DNA from: Dehalobacter sp.
GTDB lineage: Bacteria > Bacillota > Desulfitobacteriia > Desulfitobacteriales > Syntrophobotulaceae
Direction of reading: 5' to 3'
Length of the DNA stretch: 64,000 nucleotides
NCBI GenBank assembly: GCA_023667845.1
Contig: JAMPIU010000178.1
Span: 1-64,000 of the forward strand
The translations under genes were made by a program, and so were the position numbers. This document shows, piece after piece, positions 8,626 to 16,888 of this stretch; positions within the stretch are counted from its first letter, which is position 1; each line of letters opens with the position of its first letter. Under the pieces are notes generated by a model, which searched no databases, was not told the origin of the DNA, and saw nothing but the letters and a program-made list of their open reading frames with translations.

Positions 8626-9574
8626 GATAACCTCCCAGGATAAAGAATTGCAAAATTCCCAGAAAAGCAAGAATAAAAGATAAGGCTGCCAGATTCGGGA
8701 TGCTGAAAAGCTTGAACTTAACTGTATTGACTTCAATCAACGCGATGACCACCGCCATAAGGACCACTTTGAGCAAATAAAGCAGAAGTGATAAAATAAC
8801 AGCGCCGAAACCCATAAACGGAATCAGCTGGTCATGCGGAATGAAGATATTCACAAACAGTGTCACGAAAACAAGCTGTTTCACAGCTGCGCCGTATTCC
8901 AGTAAAGCCAGATGACGGCCTGAATATTCCAGGATCATCGCCTCATGCACCATCGTTAATTCCAAATGGGTGGACGGATCATCGACCGGAATCCTGGATG
9001 TCTCCGCAATGATAATGATCAGCAGCGCCAACCCCACCATCATATAAACCGGATGAGCAAAAGGAAACCCTGTAACCTGTACGGTCTGCATCATGCGTGG
9101 CAATGAAGTGGACCCGGAAAGGAGCCCTACCGTAAACAGGGCTACAAGAATGGATGGTTCAATCAGTGAAGAAATCATGGCCTCCCTGCTGCTTCCCATC
9201 CCGCCGAAGGTACTCGCCGTATCCAGGGCGGCAGCCATCATAAAAAATCTACCAAGTGCCAGGATGGAAACGAGCATAATAAAATCACCCGGAATCAGAA
9301 CCGGTACAATCTTGGTTGATACAGGGACCAACAACGCACCAGTCAGAGCTGTCGCAAAAACGATATACGGAGCTGCCTTGTAAATCCACGAAGATACCTC
9401 TGAAACGACAGAGGTCTTTTGCAGCAATTTATAAAGATCAAAATACATCTGCAAGACAGGCGCACCTTTGCGCTTTTGAGTCAAAGCTTTGACCTTTTTG
9501 ATCAGGCCGCCCACAAGCGGTGCAGCCAAAAGAGTAACAATCAGTTGAATGATAATATAGGCGATGCTGTTCAT
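8618..9574 (-). CDS. HyfC-like membrane subunit (NuoH family)
   Basis: 318 aa from the Met at 9574 (MNSIAYIIIQ), preceded by AGGGAATGAAG; an upstream Met at 9613 has weaker support. About eight transmembrane helices are seen. The NuoH/HyfC signature is present around residue 200: VDDPSTHLELTMVHEAM, with acidic residues lining the proton/quinone cavity, followed by EYSGRHLALLEYGA typical of the Hyf/Hyc branch. This subunit anchors the peripheral arm to the membrane and links redox change to ion pumping. Confidence 0.9.
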   Translation of the reverse strand: MNSIAYIIIQLIVTLLAAPLVGGLIKKVKALTQKRKGAPVLQMYFDLYKLLQKTSVVSEVSSWIYKAAPYIVFATALTGALLVPVSTKIVPVLIPGDFIMLVSILALGRFFMMAAALDTASTFGGMGSSREAMISSLIEPSILVALFTVGLLSGSTSLPRMMQTVQVTGFPFAHPVYMMVGLALLIIIIAETSRIPVDDPSTHLELTMVHEAMILEYSGRHLALLEYGAAVKQLVFVTLFVNIFIPHDQLIPFMGFGAVILSLLLYLLKVVLMAVVIALIEVNTVKFKLFSIPNLAALSFILAFLGILQFFILGGYHV

Positions 9575-9653
9575 TGCTTCATTCCCTATCCTTCCCGGTG
9601 TACAGTCTTTCATTAAACTTCCGCCTCGAATGCCAATCCCTCAGTCTAATTGT

Positions 9654-11705
9654 TTAAGCCAAACGGTTATAGAGCATCAGTAAGAGAACCGCGGCAAATA
9701 TATAGATCAAATAATTATGGATACTGCCGGTTTGAATCTTATACTTTGTTCTTTGGGAAAATTTCTGAAGTCTTTTGATGACCGGATGATAGAGGTAATC
9801 TTCAAATATCGAAGCAACTGTCGTCGCATATTCGATTGACTCCGGATAATAGAAGGAGTCCCCCTCTGTCGTAATTTTCCTGGTTGGTCTGAACAAGATC
9901 CTGAAAACAATCTTGATCGGTTTGGAAAAACCGGTTGCGCTGTACTGCATACGCGCATTCAGCGCTTCAAAGCCGCAGTCCCACGTTCCGTATTTCCGTT
10001 CGATATATTTACCGCCAACGATCCGGATGACCAGAAGCGCCAACAGGATGATTCCGGCCAAGGCCAGGATCAGTGCAACTGGAGATATGCTGCCTGGGGA
10101 AACCGTCAGCGGATAATAAGCCAGCATAAAGCCTCCCTGAAGCTGACTGAAGACTGAGCCGCCGCCGAGACTGCCAACGACCGGATCCAAGAGCTTTAAG
10201 ATCGTTAACGGAAAAAGTCCGATGCCGAGACAGATCAACGCAAGAAGGCCCATTCCGATATTCATGGTTTTGGGAACTTCCTGCGCATTCGCGGCTTGTT
10301 CGCTTCGTGGAAGGCCTAGAAAGGATATCCCGAACAGCTTCACAAAACAAGCAGCGGCCAACGCTCCGGTCAATGCCAGCGCTGCCACGGCGACCGCCGA
10401 AAAGAAGTTTAAGCCGATCTGTCCGGGCAATATATTGGCAAATATGGACTGATATGTCAGCCATTCACTGATAAAGCCATTAAACGGGACAATGGCCGAT
10501 ATGGCCAAAGAAAAGCACAGGACCATGAGACCGGTAACGGGCATCTTTTTCAGAAGCCCGCCAAGTTTTTCGATATCTTTGGTATGTACGGCATATTGGA
10601 TTGCTCCGGCTCCGAGAAATAAACCACCTTTAAACAAGGTGTGGTTGAACGTATGCAGCAGCGCTGCTGTTAAGGCCAGACCGCCGACGAGCAAATGGTT
10701 CTGGGCAAAGGCGATATACGAGACCCCTAAGCCAATCAGAATAATCCCGATATTTTCTACGCTGTGAAAGGCCAGCAATCTTTTGATATTATGTTCCATC
10801 AAAGCGTAGGCAACCCCAAGCACAGCCGACAGCATGCCCAAAACAAGAATGACAATTCCCCACCAAGTATTCTGTACGCCTAAATAGCAAAGCACAAAAC
10901 GGATCAGTCCGTAGATAGCCGTCTTGATCATGATTCCCGACATCAGCGCCGAGACATTGCTCGGGGCAGCCGGGTGAGCGTAAGGCAGCCAGATATGCAG
11001 CGGGATAACGCCTGCTTTTGTGCCAAAGCCAACCAAAAATAAGATGAAGGCAATGTTTCTGGCCATTTCGGGGATCACCGTGCCGTTTTGAGCAACAATC
11101 AGATCGAAGGAATGCGTATAGTGATAAATGATCATGAATCCAATTAAAAGACAAGCAGTTGCCAGATGGGTCATCACAATATAGACCGTTCCGGCTTTTT
11201 GATTTTCTTCTTTCTCCGATTCAAATACGACCAGGAAATAAGACAGCAAAGACATTGCTTCCCAGGAGATATAGAAAAATACGGCATTGGCCGAAGTCAG
11301 CACAAAAAACATCGAAATGATAAACATTACATATAGAAAGTTAAACAGGCCGATGTTCCTTTTCCCGTTGTAATGGGAAATATAGCCGATCGAGTAGATC
11401 GAAACACAAAAGACCAGGATCGACAGCGCCAGCACAAAGAACGCAGAAAGATTGTCAATACTGATATTTAGGGTAATGAACGGAATTGCGGATTGCAGCG
11501 AAAAAATGTTCAGCGTTCCAACACCCGAGAAAATTTTCCCGACTGAAGCTGCCGCTGCGACTGCGGAAGCCGCGATACATAGCGCATTAACAATGATATT
11601 GCCGGTATTTTGTTCTTTGACGAAGAGATATCCAAGGGAAATAGAAGCTCCGAGCAAATAGCCAAATATCGAGACCAGATATAAATGATGCAGTAAAAGC
11701 TCCAT
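9654..11705 (-). CDS. HyfB-like proton-translocating membrane subunit (NuoL family)
   Basis: 683 aa from the Met at 11705, preceded by GGAGGACG; the Met at 11723 lacks a binding site. About 16 helices, with the antiporter motif GVIPLHIWLPYAHPAAPSNVSALMSG near residue 235 and a conserved Lys upstream. The C-terminal third carries the extra hydrophobic and amphipathic region of HyfB/HycC-type proteins, plus a soluble KYIERKYGTWDCG segment. Together with the HyfF-like subunit this gives two antiporter modules. It is the first structural gene of the operon, 45 bp after the TetR regulator. Confidence 0.9.
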   Translation of the reverse strand: MELLLHHLYLVSIFGYLLGASISLGYLFVKEQNTGNIIVNALCIAASAVAAAASVGKIFSGVGTLNIFSLQSAIPFITLNISIDNLSAFFVLALSILVFCVSIYSIGYISHYNGKRNIGLFNFLYVMFIISMFFVLTSANAVFFYISWEAMSLLSYFLVVFESEKEENQKAGTVYIVMTHLATACLLIGFMIIYHYTHSFDLIVAQNGTVIPEMARNIAFILFLVGFGTKAGVIPLHIWLPYAHPAAPSNVSALMSGIMIKTAIYGLIRFVLCYLGVQNTWWGIVILVLGMLSAVLGVAYALMEHNIKRLLAFHSVENIGIILIGLGVSYIAFAQNHLLVGGLALTAALLHTFNHTLFKGGLFLGAGAIQYAVHTKDIEKLGGLLKKMPVTGLMVLCFSLAISAIVPFNGFISEWLTYQSIFANILPGQIGLNFFSAVAVAALALTGALAAACFVKLFGISFLGLPRSEQAANAQEVPKTMNIGMGLLALICLGIGLFPLTILKLLDPVVGSLGGGSVFSQLQGGFMLAYYPLTVSPGSISPVALILALAGIILLALLVIRIVGGKYIERKYGTWDCGFEALNARMQYSATGFSKPIKIVFRILFRPTRKITTEGDSFYYPESIEYATTVASIFEDYLYHPVIKRLQKFSQRTKYKIQTGSIHNYLIYIFAAVLLLMLYNRLA

Positions 11706-11750
11706 GAGACATTCGTCCTCCATCTATGAAATCAAATGTGGAATCAACGT

Positions 11751-12308
11751 TTAACCATTTGAACAAATCCCTCGCCAGAAATTCTCCCAGATCTCCTCAA
11801 AATGCCCTGTTACATCTTCAGGCTGATAAATGAGGATGCTTGACAGCAGCCCGTGCGTCATGGCTGTATAGGATATTGCCACGGATTCAGGGTCCTGACG
11901 CCGGATGACCCCCTTATCCATATTGGCCTGAATAATATCTTTAACCATTTGGAACCGCTCTTCTGATAAGCGGTGGATTTTGGCGATCAGCGTTTCAGCG
12001 AAGGCTTTGGGCGGAAAAAGCAACAGTCTCTTCCAGAAATACAGTTTGGTCAGCGATTTGTCATAGTAATCAAGAATCATAAAGAACATGCTTCGCAGAT
12101 CTTCGCAATGCTCGTTAATCTCCAGGAAATATTGATTAATTTCCCGATTGATGACCGCATACAATAAATCTTCTTTACTGGAAAAATGAGCATATATCGA
12201 TGCTTTTTGGATGCCAACTTCACTGGCAACTTCGGTTAGGGAAAACCCTGTCCCGTTGTCTGCGAACAATCTGAAAGCCGAGTCCATCAGCTTCTTCTTT
12301 GTTTCCAC
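11751..12308 (-). CDS. TetR/AcrR family regulator heading the Ehr-type operon
   Basis: 185 aa with a GTG start at 12308 (GGAGGG eight bases upstream). The N-terminal 50 residues form the TetR helix-turn-helix (FRLFADNGTGFSLTEVASEVGIQKASIYAHFSSKEDLL). The C-terminal ligand pocket is divergent. The gene is 45 bp upstream of the HyfB-like gene on the same strand, so it is probably the first cistron of the operon and controls it together with itself through the palindrome at 12337-12354. The inducer is unknown; the arrangement is seen, the regulation is inferred. Confidence 0.9.
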   Translation of the reverse strand: METKKKLMDSAFRLFADNGTGFSLTEVASEVGIQKASIYAHFSSKEDLLYAVINREINQYFLEINEHCEDLRSMFFMILDYYDKSLTKLYFWKRLLLFPPKAFAETLIAKIHRLSEERFQMVKDIIQANMDKGVIRRQDPESVAISYTAMTHGLLSSILIYQPEDVTGHFEEIWENFWRGICSNG

Positions 12309-12336
12309 CGTAGTGTCCCTCCAAAAAACAAAATAC

Positions 12337-12354
12337 CTACCTAACGTTAGGTAG
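12337..12354. promoter_or_regulatory. 18-bp palindrome, likely TetR operator
   Basis: A perfect inverted repeat CTACCTAAC / GTTAGGTAG lies 28 bp upstream of the tetR start. Its length and symmetry are typical of TetR-family operators. Autoregulation is inferred. Confidence 0.75.
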
Positions 12355-12503
12355 CCTCAATAAATTATAGGATTGACCCAATAACTTGTCAAGCAGCTCT
12401 AGAAAGGTTCATAAACTTATTACCGGAAAATACTATCTATGTCGTTCCCCAATTTGTTGCTGCTATTCGCTATCATAACAAAGAAAAAGTGAGGTGTTAC
12501 TAT

Positions 12504-12864
12504 TGAAAAAACTCCGTTTGTCATCAACGGAGAGATAACATATCAGGTTACAATTCAGACAAAAGGAGAAATCGATGAAAATAACGGTTTAAGGCTGACT
12601 AAAGAAGATATTGAGCAACTAGAATCTGTTGCTAGTGAAAAAATAAAAAAATAGCCACTGCAACAGTTAAGCAGGCCAAAACTTACAAGATTCTTTGGCT
12701 TCTCCGAAAAGCTGCATCACAAAGATCCCAAAACATTTCATGCTTTGGGATCGGAATGGCGGAAAGCTTTTGTGAACGCTAATGTTGAAATTAATGTGAA
12801 AGCAAAGATTATTAGCACCGGCAGACTGAAAGAAGAATTAGAAGTGAATCCTTTGAATAAATAA
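12504..12864 (+). pseudogene. Degenerate gerC fragment (spore germination lipoprotein)
   Basis: This stretch is a decayed copy of the intact gerC at 15648-16880. Its first bases, including the TTG start and the upstream GAGGTGTTAC context, match the 5' end of gerC. After a few codons it jumps to the sequence encoding the C-terminal domain (TKGEIDENNGLRLTKEDIEQLE...), so about 280 codons have been deleted. A lost A in the poly-A run near 12650 creates a stop, and further bases are missing near 12690. The final part (SEWRKAFVNANVEINVKAK...) remains highly similar to the parent. It cannot encode a functional lipoprotein. Confidence 0.88.
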
Positions 12865-12949
12865 AATTCCTTTTAGAAAAGTTCATAAATTTTCCTGAAC
12901 TGGCAAACAATAATACTATACCGTTTAGATAGGATGAGGCCAACAAAAG

Positions 12950-14560
12950 ATGTTTATCAATCGACTGATGAAAACCTTAAAAAGCTGGACAAATACAGCA
13001 CCTGAGCCTACCTCTGCCCCGGAGCCTCCCAAAAAACAGCCGCTGTCCAGAAATTATGAGGATAACATAAAAAAGCTGCAGCAGCTTTTTGCCAATTGTG
13101 CGGACGTCCAGTTCCACCCATTTCAAATTGATTTGGAAGAACCGGTAAGGGCTTTCATCGTCTATGCCACAACCATTACGAACAATCAAGTGATCAGTGA
13201 TTCTATACTGAAAACCCTGTTGGAAGAGACGCATAAACTTCAGCAATTGATAAAGGCGGGTAACGCAAACCTACTGCAGATCATTCAGGACAGCCTGCTG
13301 AATCTTACTGACACCAGCACTGTTTCTTATCTGGATGAAGTCGAACAAAAAGTGTTTGCCGGCAATGCGGTTCTGATCATCGACGGTTCGTCTTCCGCTC
13401 TGGCTGCCGGGGTACGAGGCGGTGAAAATAGGTCCATTGTTGAGTCTGATACCGAACCGGGTGTGCGCGGGCCAAAGGATGGGTTTATTGAATCCATTGA
13501 TACAAACATGAGCCTCATCAGAAGACGTTTGAAGACCAGCAAACTTAAGCTGGAAACTTCAGAAGTCGGTGAGCTAACCCATACGAAAATTGCGATCTGC
13601 TACATTCAGGGGATTGTGAATGAACAATTGCTGCAGGAAGTGAAGCAACGGATTGGCAGAATCAAAACGGACAGCATACTGGAGAGCAGTTACATTGAAG
13701 AATTGATTATGGACGAGCAGTATTCCCTGTTTCCGCTGGTGCAATACACGGAAAGGCCCGATAAGGTCGCTGCCTCGCTGTTGGAAGGCAGAATCGCGAT
13801 TCTGGTGGATAATTCTCCGATGCCGCTGCTCATTCCGGCGACATTTGTAACCATGCTACAGGCAGCCGAGGATTATTATCACGGTTCAGTATTTGCGACG
13901 TTTACAAGGATTCTGCGATTGATTGCCTTGAATTTGGCCTTGTTACTGCCGTCAGTCACCGTTGCCGTCTTCTCCTTTCACCAGGAATTGCTGCCGACGC
14001 ATCTCGTCAGTTCAGTGGCAGGAACAAGGCAGGGTTTACCGTTGCCAATTGCTTTGGAGATCCTTGTCATCGAGTTTACTTTTGAACTTTTGCGGGAAGC
14101 CGGTGTCCGGCTTCCGAAAACCATTGGCCAAGCTATCAGTACGGTTGGCGGTTTGGTTATCGGCCAGGCAGCGGTCAATGCAGGCCTGGTTTCCCCGATT
14201 TCCGTTATTGTCGTAGCGACCACGGCAATCGCGTCTTTTTCGATCCCAAACTATGATGCCGGATATGCACTCAGGATACTGCGGTTTATATTGATTTTAC
14301 TGGCCAGCTTTCTGGGAGGAGTCGGTATCATGTTCGGCCTGATGATCATCCTGATCCATCTCTGCAGCCTACGTTCTTTCGGTGTTCCTTATTTGATTCC
14401 GTTTGCTCCTTTAAGCCTTGGCGAAATCAAAGATATCCTAGTCCGGGCCCCATGGTGGGCGATGTCCAAACGGCCGAAGTCGTTCCGTACGGTGAATCCT
14501 GTCCGTCAGAAAGACAACCAGGGGCCGTCGAAACCAAAGTATAGGAGGATAAGGTCATAA
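12950..14560 (+). CDS. GerA-type spore germination receptor subunit A
   Basis: 536 aa, typical GerA/GerK length. A hydrophilic N-terminal region (residues 1-300, including the GSSSALAAGVRGGENRSI segment and ESDTEPGVRGPKDGF) is followed by about five transmembrane helices (about 305-480), as in the family. GerA subunits sit in the spore inner membrane and form the germinant receptor with B and C subunits. The start ATG is preceded by AGGATGAGG. It is the first gene of gerABC, and its TAA stop overlaps the region where gerB should start. Confidence 0.93.
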   Translation: MFINRLMKTLKSWTNTAPEPTSAPEPPKKQPLSRNYEDNIKKLQQLFANCADVQFHPFQIDLEEPVRAFIVYATTITNNQVISDSILKTLLEETHKLQQLIKAGNANLLQIIQDSLLNLTDTSTVSYLDEVEQKVFAGNAVLIIDGSSSALAAGVRGGENRSIVESDTEPGVRGPKDGFIESIDTNMSLIRRRLKTSKLKLETSEVGELTHTKIAICYIQGIVNEQLLQEVKQRIGRIKTDSILESSYIEELIMDEQYSLFPLVQYTERPDKVAASLLEGRIAILVDNSPMPLLIPATFVTMLQAAEDYYHGSVFATFTRILRLIALNLALLLPSVTVAVFSFHQELLPTHLVSSVAGTRQGLPLPIALEILVIEFTFELLREAGVRLPKTIGQAISTVGGLVIGQAAVNAGLVSPISVIVVATTAIASFSIPNYDAGYALRILRFILILLASFLGGVGIMFGLMIILIHLCSLRSFGVPYLIPFAPLSLGEIKDILVRAPWWAMSKRPKSFRTVNPVRQKDNQGPSKPKYRRIRS

Positions 14561-15651
14561 ATTCAGAAAAGATATCCGGTATACAACTTGCTTCTTTAAT
14601 GTTTATGATTGTCATATCCACTGCGATCCTGTTAATTCCCGGCATAACAGCGGAAAAGGCCGCAGAATCAGCCTGGCTTTCCGTCCTGATTGCGCTTGCT
14701 GTCGGGATCGTTAACCTTATGCTGATTTATTACCTGGGACGGCGGTTTCCAAAGCTGACGCTGCCCCAATATGCTGAAATCCTGCTCGGCAAAATCCTCG
14801 GAAAAGTCGTGACTTTCGGCTATGTATTATTCTTTCTGACCATAAGTATCTTGGTAATAAGAGAATTTACTGATTTTTTGAATATGAACCTTATGCCCGA
14901 AACTCCACCTTATGTTTTTCAAACAGGTTTGATAATTGTGGCTGCCTATGCAGTTATTAAAGGAATCGAAGTGATTGTGCGGGTCAACCAGTTTATTCTG
15001 CCTTTATTTATACTGTCTCTGGTGGTCTTGCTGGCATTAGCCCTCAGAGATATGGATCTAAACAATCTGCAGCCTTTTCTGGATAAGGGTATCCTGTCCG
15101 TTCTGGATGCTTCCCTTGTTCCTGTAGCCTGGTTTGGTCAGATTGTTGTACTCGTATTTTTATTCCCAAAAGTAAACCAGGCAGAGGATATTTTAAAGAA
15201 TGGCATCTTCGGAATTATTGCTGCCGGTATCCTGCTGACTTTCATTACTGTTGCCACCCTTACTGTTTTTGGGCCGGAATATACGGGTGATATGTACTTT
15301 GCTTTTCTATATTTAGCTAAATATATCAAATTCATTACAATTCAAAGGCTTGAATTCCTTGTTATTTTTATCTGGGTATCCGGTATCGTGGTCAAAGTAG
15401 CCGTCATGTATTACCTGGAGACAATGACCTTAGTCCGGATGTTTTCTCTCCAAAGCAAGAAGTATATTCTCCTGGGGCTTGCTCTACCCAACATTATTCT
15501 ACCAAACTTATTATTTGAGAGTCCTGTTGATGTCGGTCATTTTCTTAAGAATATATGGCCATCGATCGCTTTAACGTTTGAGCTGCTGATCCCTGGTCTG
15601 CTGTTGCTGCTGACTGTCATCAAAAAGAAAAAAGTGGGGCGTTACCATTGA
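14557..15651 (+). CDS. GerB-type spore germination receptor permease (ATA at expected start)
   Basis: GerB subunits are ten-helix APC-superfamily proteins that bind or transport germinants. The frame is homologous to the family from INSEKISGIQLASLMF onward, where relatives have Met as the first residue. Here the expected ATG at 14557 reads ATA, eight bases after a perfect AGGAGG. The first ATG is 14 codons later, at 14599, inside the first helix and without a binding site. The single change also keeps the upstream gerA stop codon (TAA). Initiation at AUA, or a short low-expressed product, are both possible. The rest of the gene is intact (350 aa from 14599) and ends in a TTGA overlap with gerC. 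Confidence 0.85.
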   Translation: MNSEKISGIQLASLMFMIVISTAILLIPGITAEKAAESAWLSVLIALAVGIVNLMLIYYLGRRFPKLTLPQYAEILLGKILGKVVTFGYVLFFLTISILVIREFTDFLNMNLMPETPPYVFQTGLIIVAAYAVIKGIEVIVRVNQFILPLFILSLVVLLALALRDMDLNNLQPFLDKGILSVLDASLVPVAWFGQIVVLVFLFPKVNQAEDILKNGIFGIIAAGILLTFITVATLTVFGPEYTGDMYFAFLYLAKYIKFITIQRLEFLVIFIWVSGIVVKVAVMYYLETMTLVRMFSLQSKKYILLGLALPNIILPNLLFESPVDVGHFLKNIWPSIALTFELLIPGLLLLLTVIKKKKVGRYH

Positions 15652-16880
15652 AGAAACTACTGAAAAAGCTCCGTTTTAGATACATAGGGATCTTCAGCGT
15701 TTTGTTCTCACTGTTATTATTCTGTTCAGGATGCTGGAGCAATAAGGAAGTCGAAACGCTGGCTTTTGTCACACTAAGCGGCTATGACTATACCCAAATC
15801 AACGGTCAGGATGTTTGGACTGCAGCCACGCTGATCCTGAAGCCGCAAGGCGGTCAGGGACAAGATGAAGGAAAGAAGTCCAGTTTGAGCGGCAATGCAG
15901 AACAGCTTCTCACCGGTCAGGGACCAACAATGCAGGATGCAATTAGAAATTATTCCGCAAAACTGCCGACTGTCCCTTTTTATGGTTACGCTACAGGCAC
16001 GATTATTGGGGAAGAGGCCGCCAAAAAAAAAGTACCTGAGATTATCGAACATCGTTCCCGCTTCCCGCAGACCCGGCCCCGCGATATCCTTTTGGTAGCC
16101 AAAGGTGAAGCCAAGGAAATACTTAAGACGAGAGGCACGATGGACCAGTCGTTTTCTACGGAGGTATCCCAGTTTATCGATTTAAAAGCCACAAACACCG
16201 GCAAATCTTATGGTATGTATTTCTATAAGTTTGTATCCTGGCTGACAAGCAATGACCGTGATGCCGTTTTACCGCAAATTAAGATTATACCCTTGGAATC
16301 GGATAACAAAGAATCCGGAGCTAATCCCAAAACTGAAGGAAGCATTATCGAAGGCCTGGGTGTTTTTCAAGCTGGCCATTTGATGGGCTGGCTTGATCAG
16401 GAACAAACCCTTGGTTTTCTGCTGCTGACGCAAAAAATTAACAAAGGCCCGATTTCCATCCCCGTTCAGAAGGACGGAACCATGTTTAACTATTTTCTAA
16501 GCAGTTCAACGTATAAAGTAAAACCGGTTGTCTCCAACGAAGAAATATCTTATCAGGTTGCAATTCAGACGAAAGGAGAAATCGATGAAAATAACGGTTT
16601 AAGGCTAACTAAAGAAGATATTGAGCAATTAGAACCTATCATTAGTGAGAAACTAAAAAAAATAGCCACCGCAACAGTTAACCAGGCCAAAACCTACAAG
16701 GCTGATTTTTTGGGTTTCTCCGAAAAGCTGCATCACAAAGATCCCAAAACATTTCATGCTTTGGGATCGGAATGGCGGGAAGCTTTTGTGAACGCAAATG
16801 TTGAAATTAATGTGAAAGCAAAAATCATTAGCACCGGCAGACTGAAAGAAGAATTAGAAGTGAATCCTCCGAATGAATGA
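15648..16880 (+). CDS. GerC-type spore germination lipoprotein (Ger(x)C family)
   Basis: 410 aa. The start is a TTG at 15648 that overlaps the gerB stop (TTGA). The same TTG is present in the eroded copy at 12504. Residues 1-29 form a lipoprotein signal ending in FCSGC, with Cys29 as the lipidated residue. The rest matches the Ger(x)C domains (WSNKEVETLAFVTLSGYD near the N-terminus and the C-terminal KADFLGFSEKLH region). GerC is anchored to the outer face of the spore inner membrane and completes the germinant receptor. Confidence 0.93.
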   Translation: MKKLLKKLRFRYIGIFSVLFSLLLFCSGCWSNKEVETLAFVTLSGYDYTQINGQDVWTAATLILKPQGGQGQDEGKKSSLSGNAEQLLTGQGPTMQDAIRNYSAKLPTVPFYGYATGTIIGEEAAKKKVPEIIEHRSRFPQTRPRDILLVAKGEAKEILKTRGTMDQSFSTEVSQFIDLKATNTGKSYGMYFYKFVSWLTSNDRDAVLPQIKIIPLESDNKESGANPKTEGSIIEGLGVFQAGHLMGWLDQEQTLGFLLLTQKINKGPISIPVQKDGTMFNYFLSSSTYKVKPVVSNEEISYQVAIQTKGEIDENNGLRLTKEDIEQLEPIISEKLKKIATATVNQAKTYKADFLGFSEKLHHKDPKTFHALGSEWREAFVNANVEINVKAKIISTGRLKEELEVNPPNE

Positions 16881-16888
16881 AATCCACA

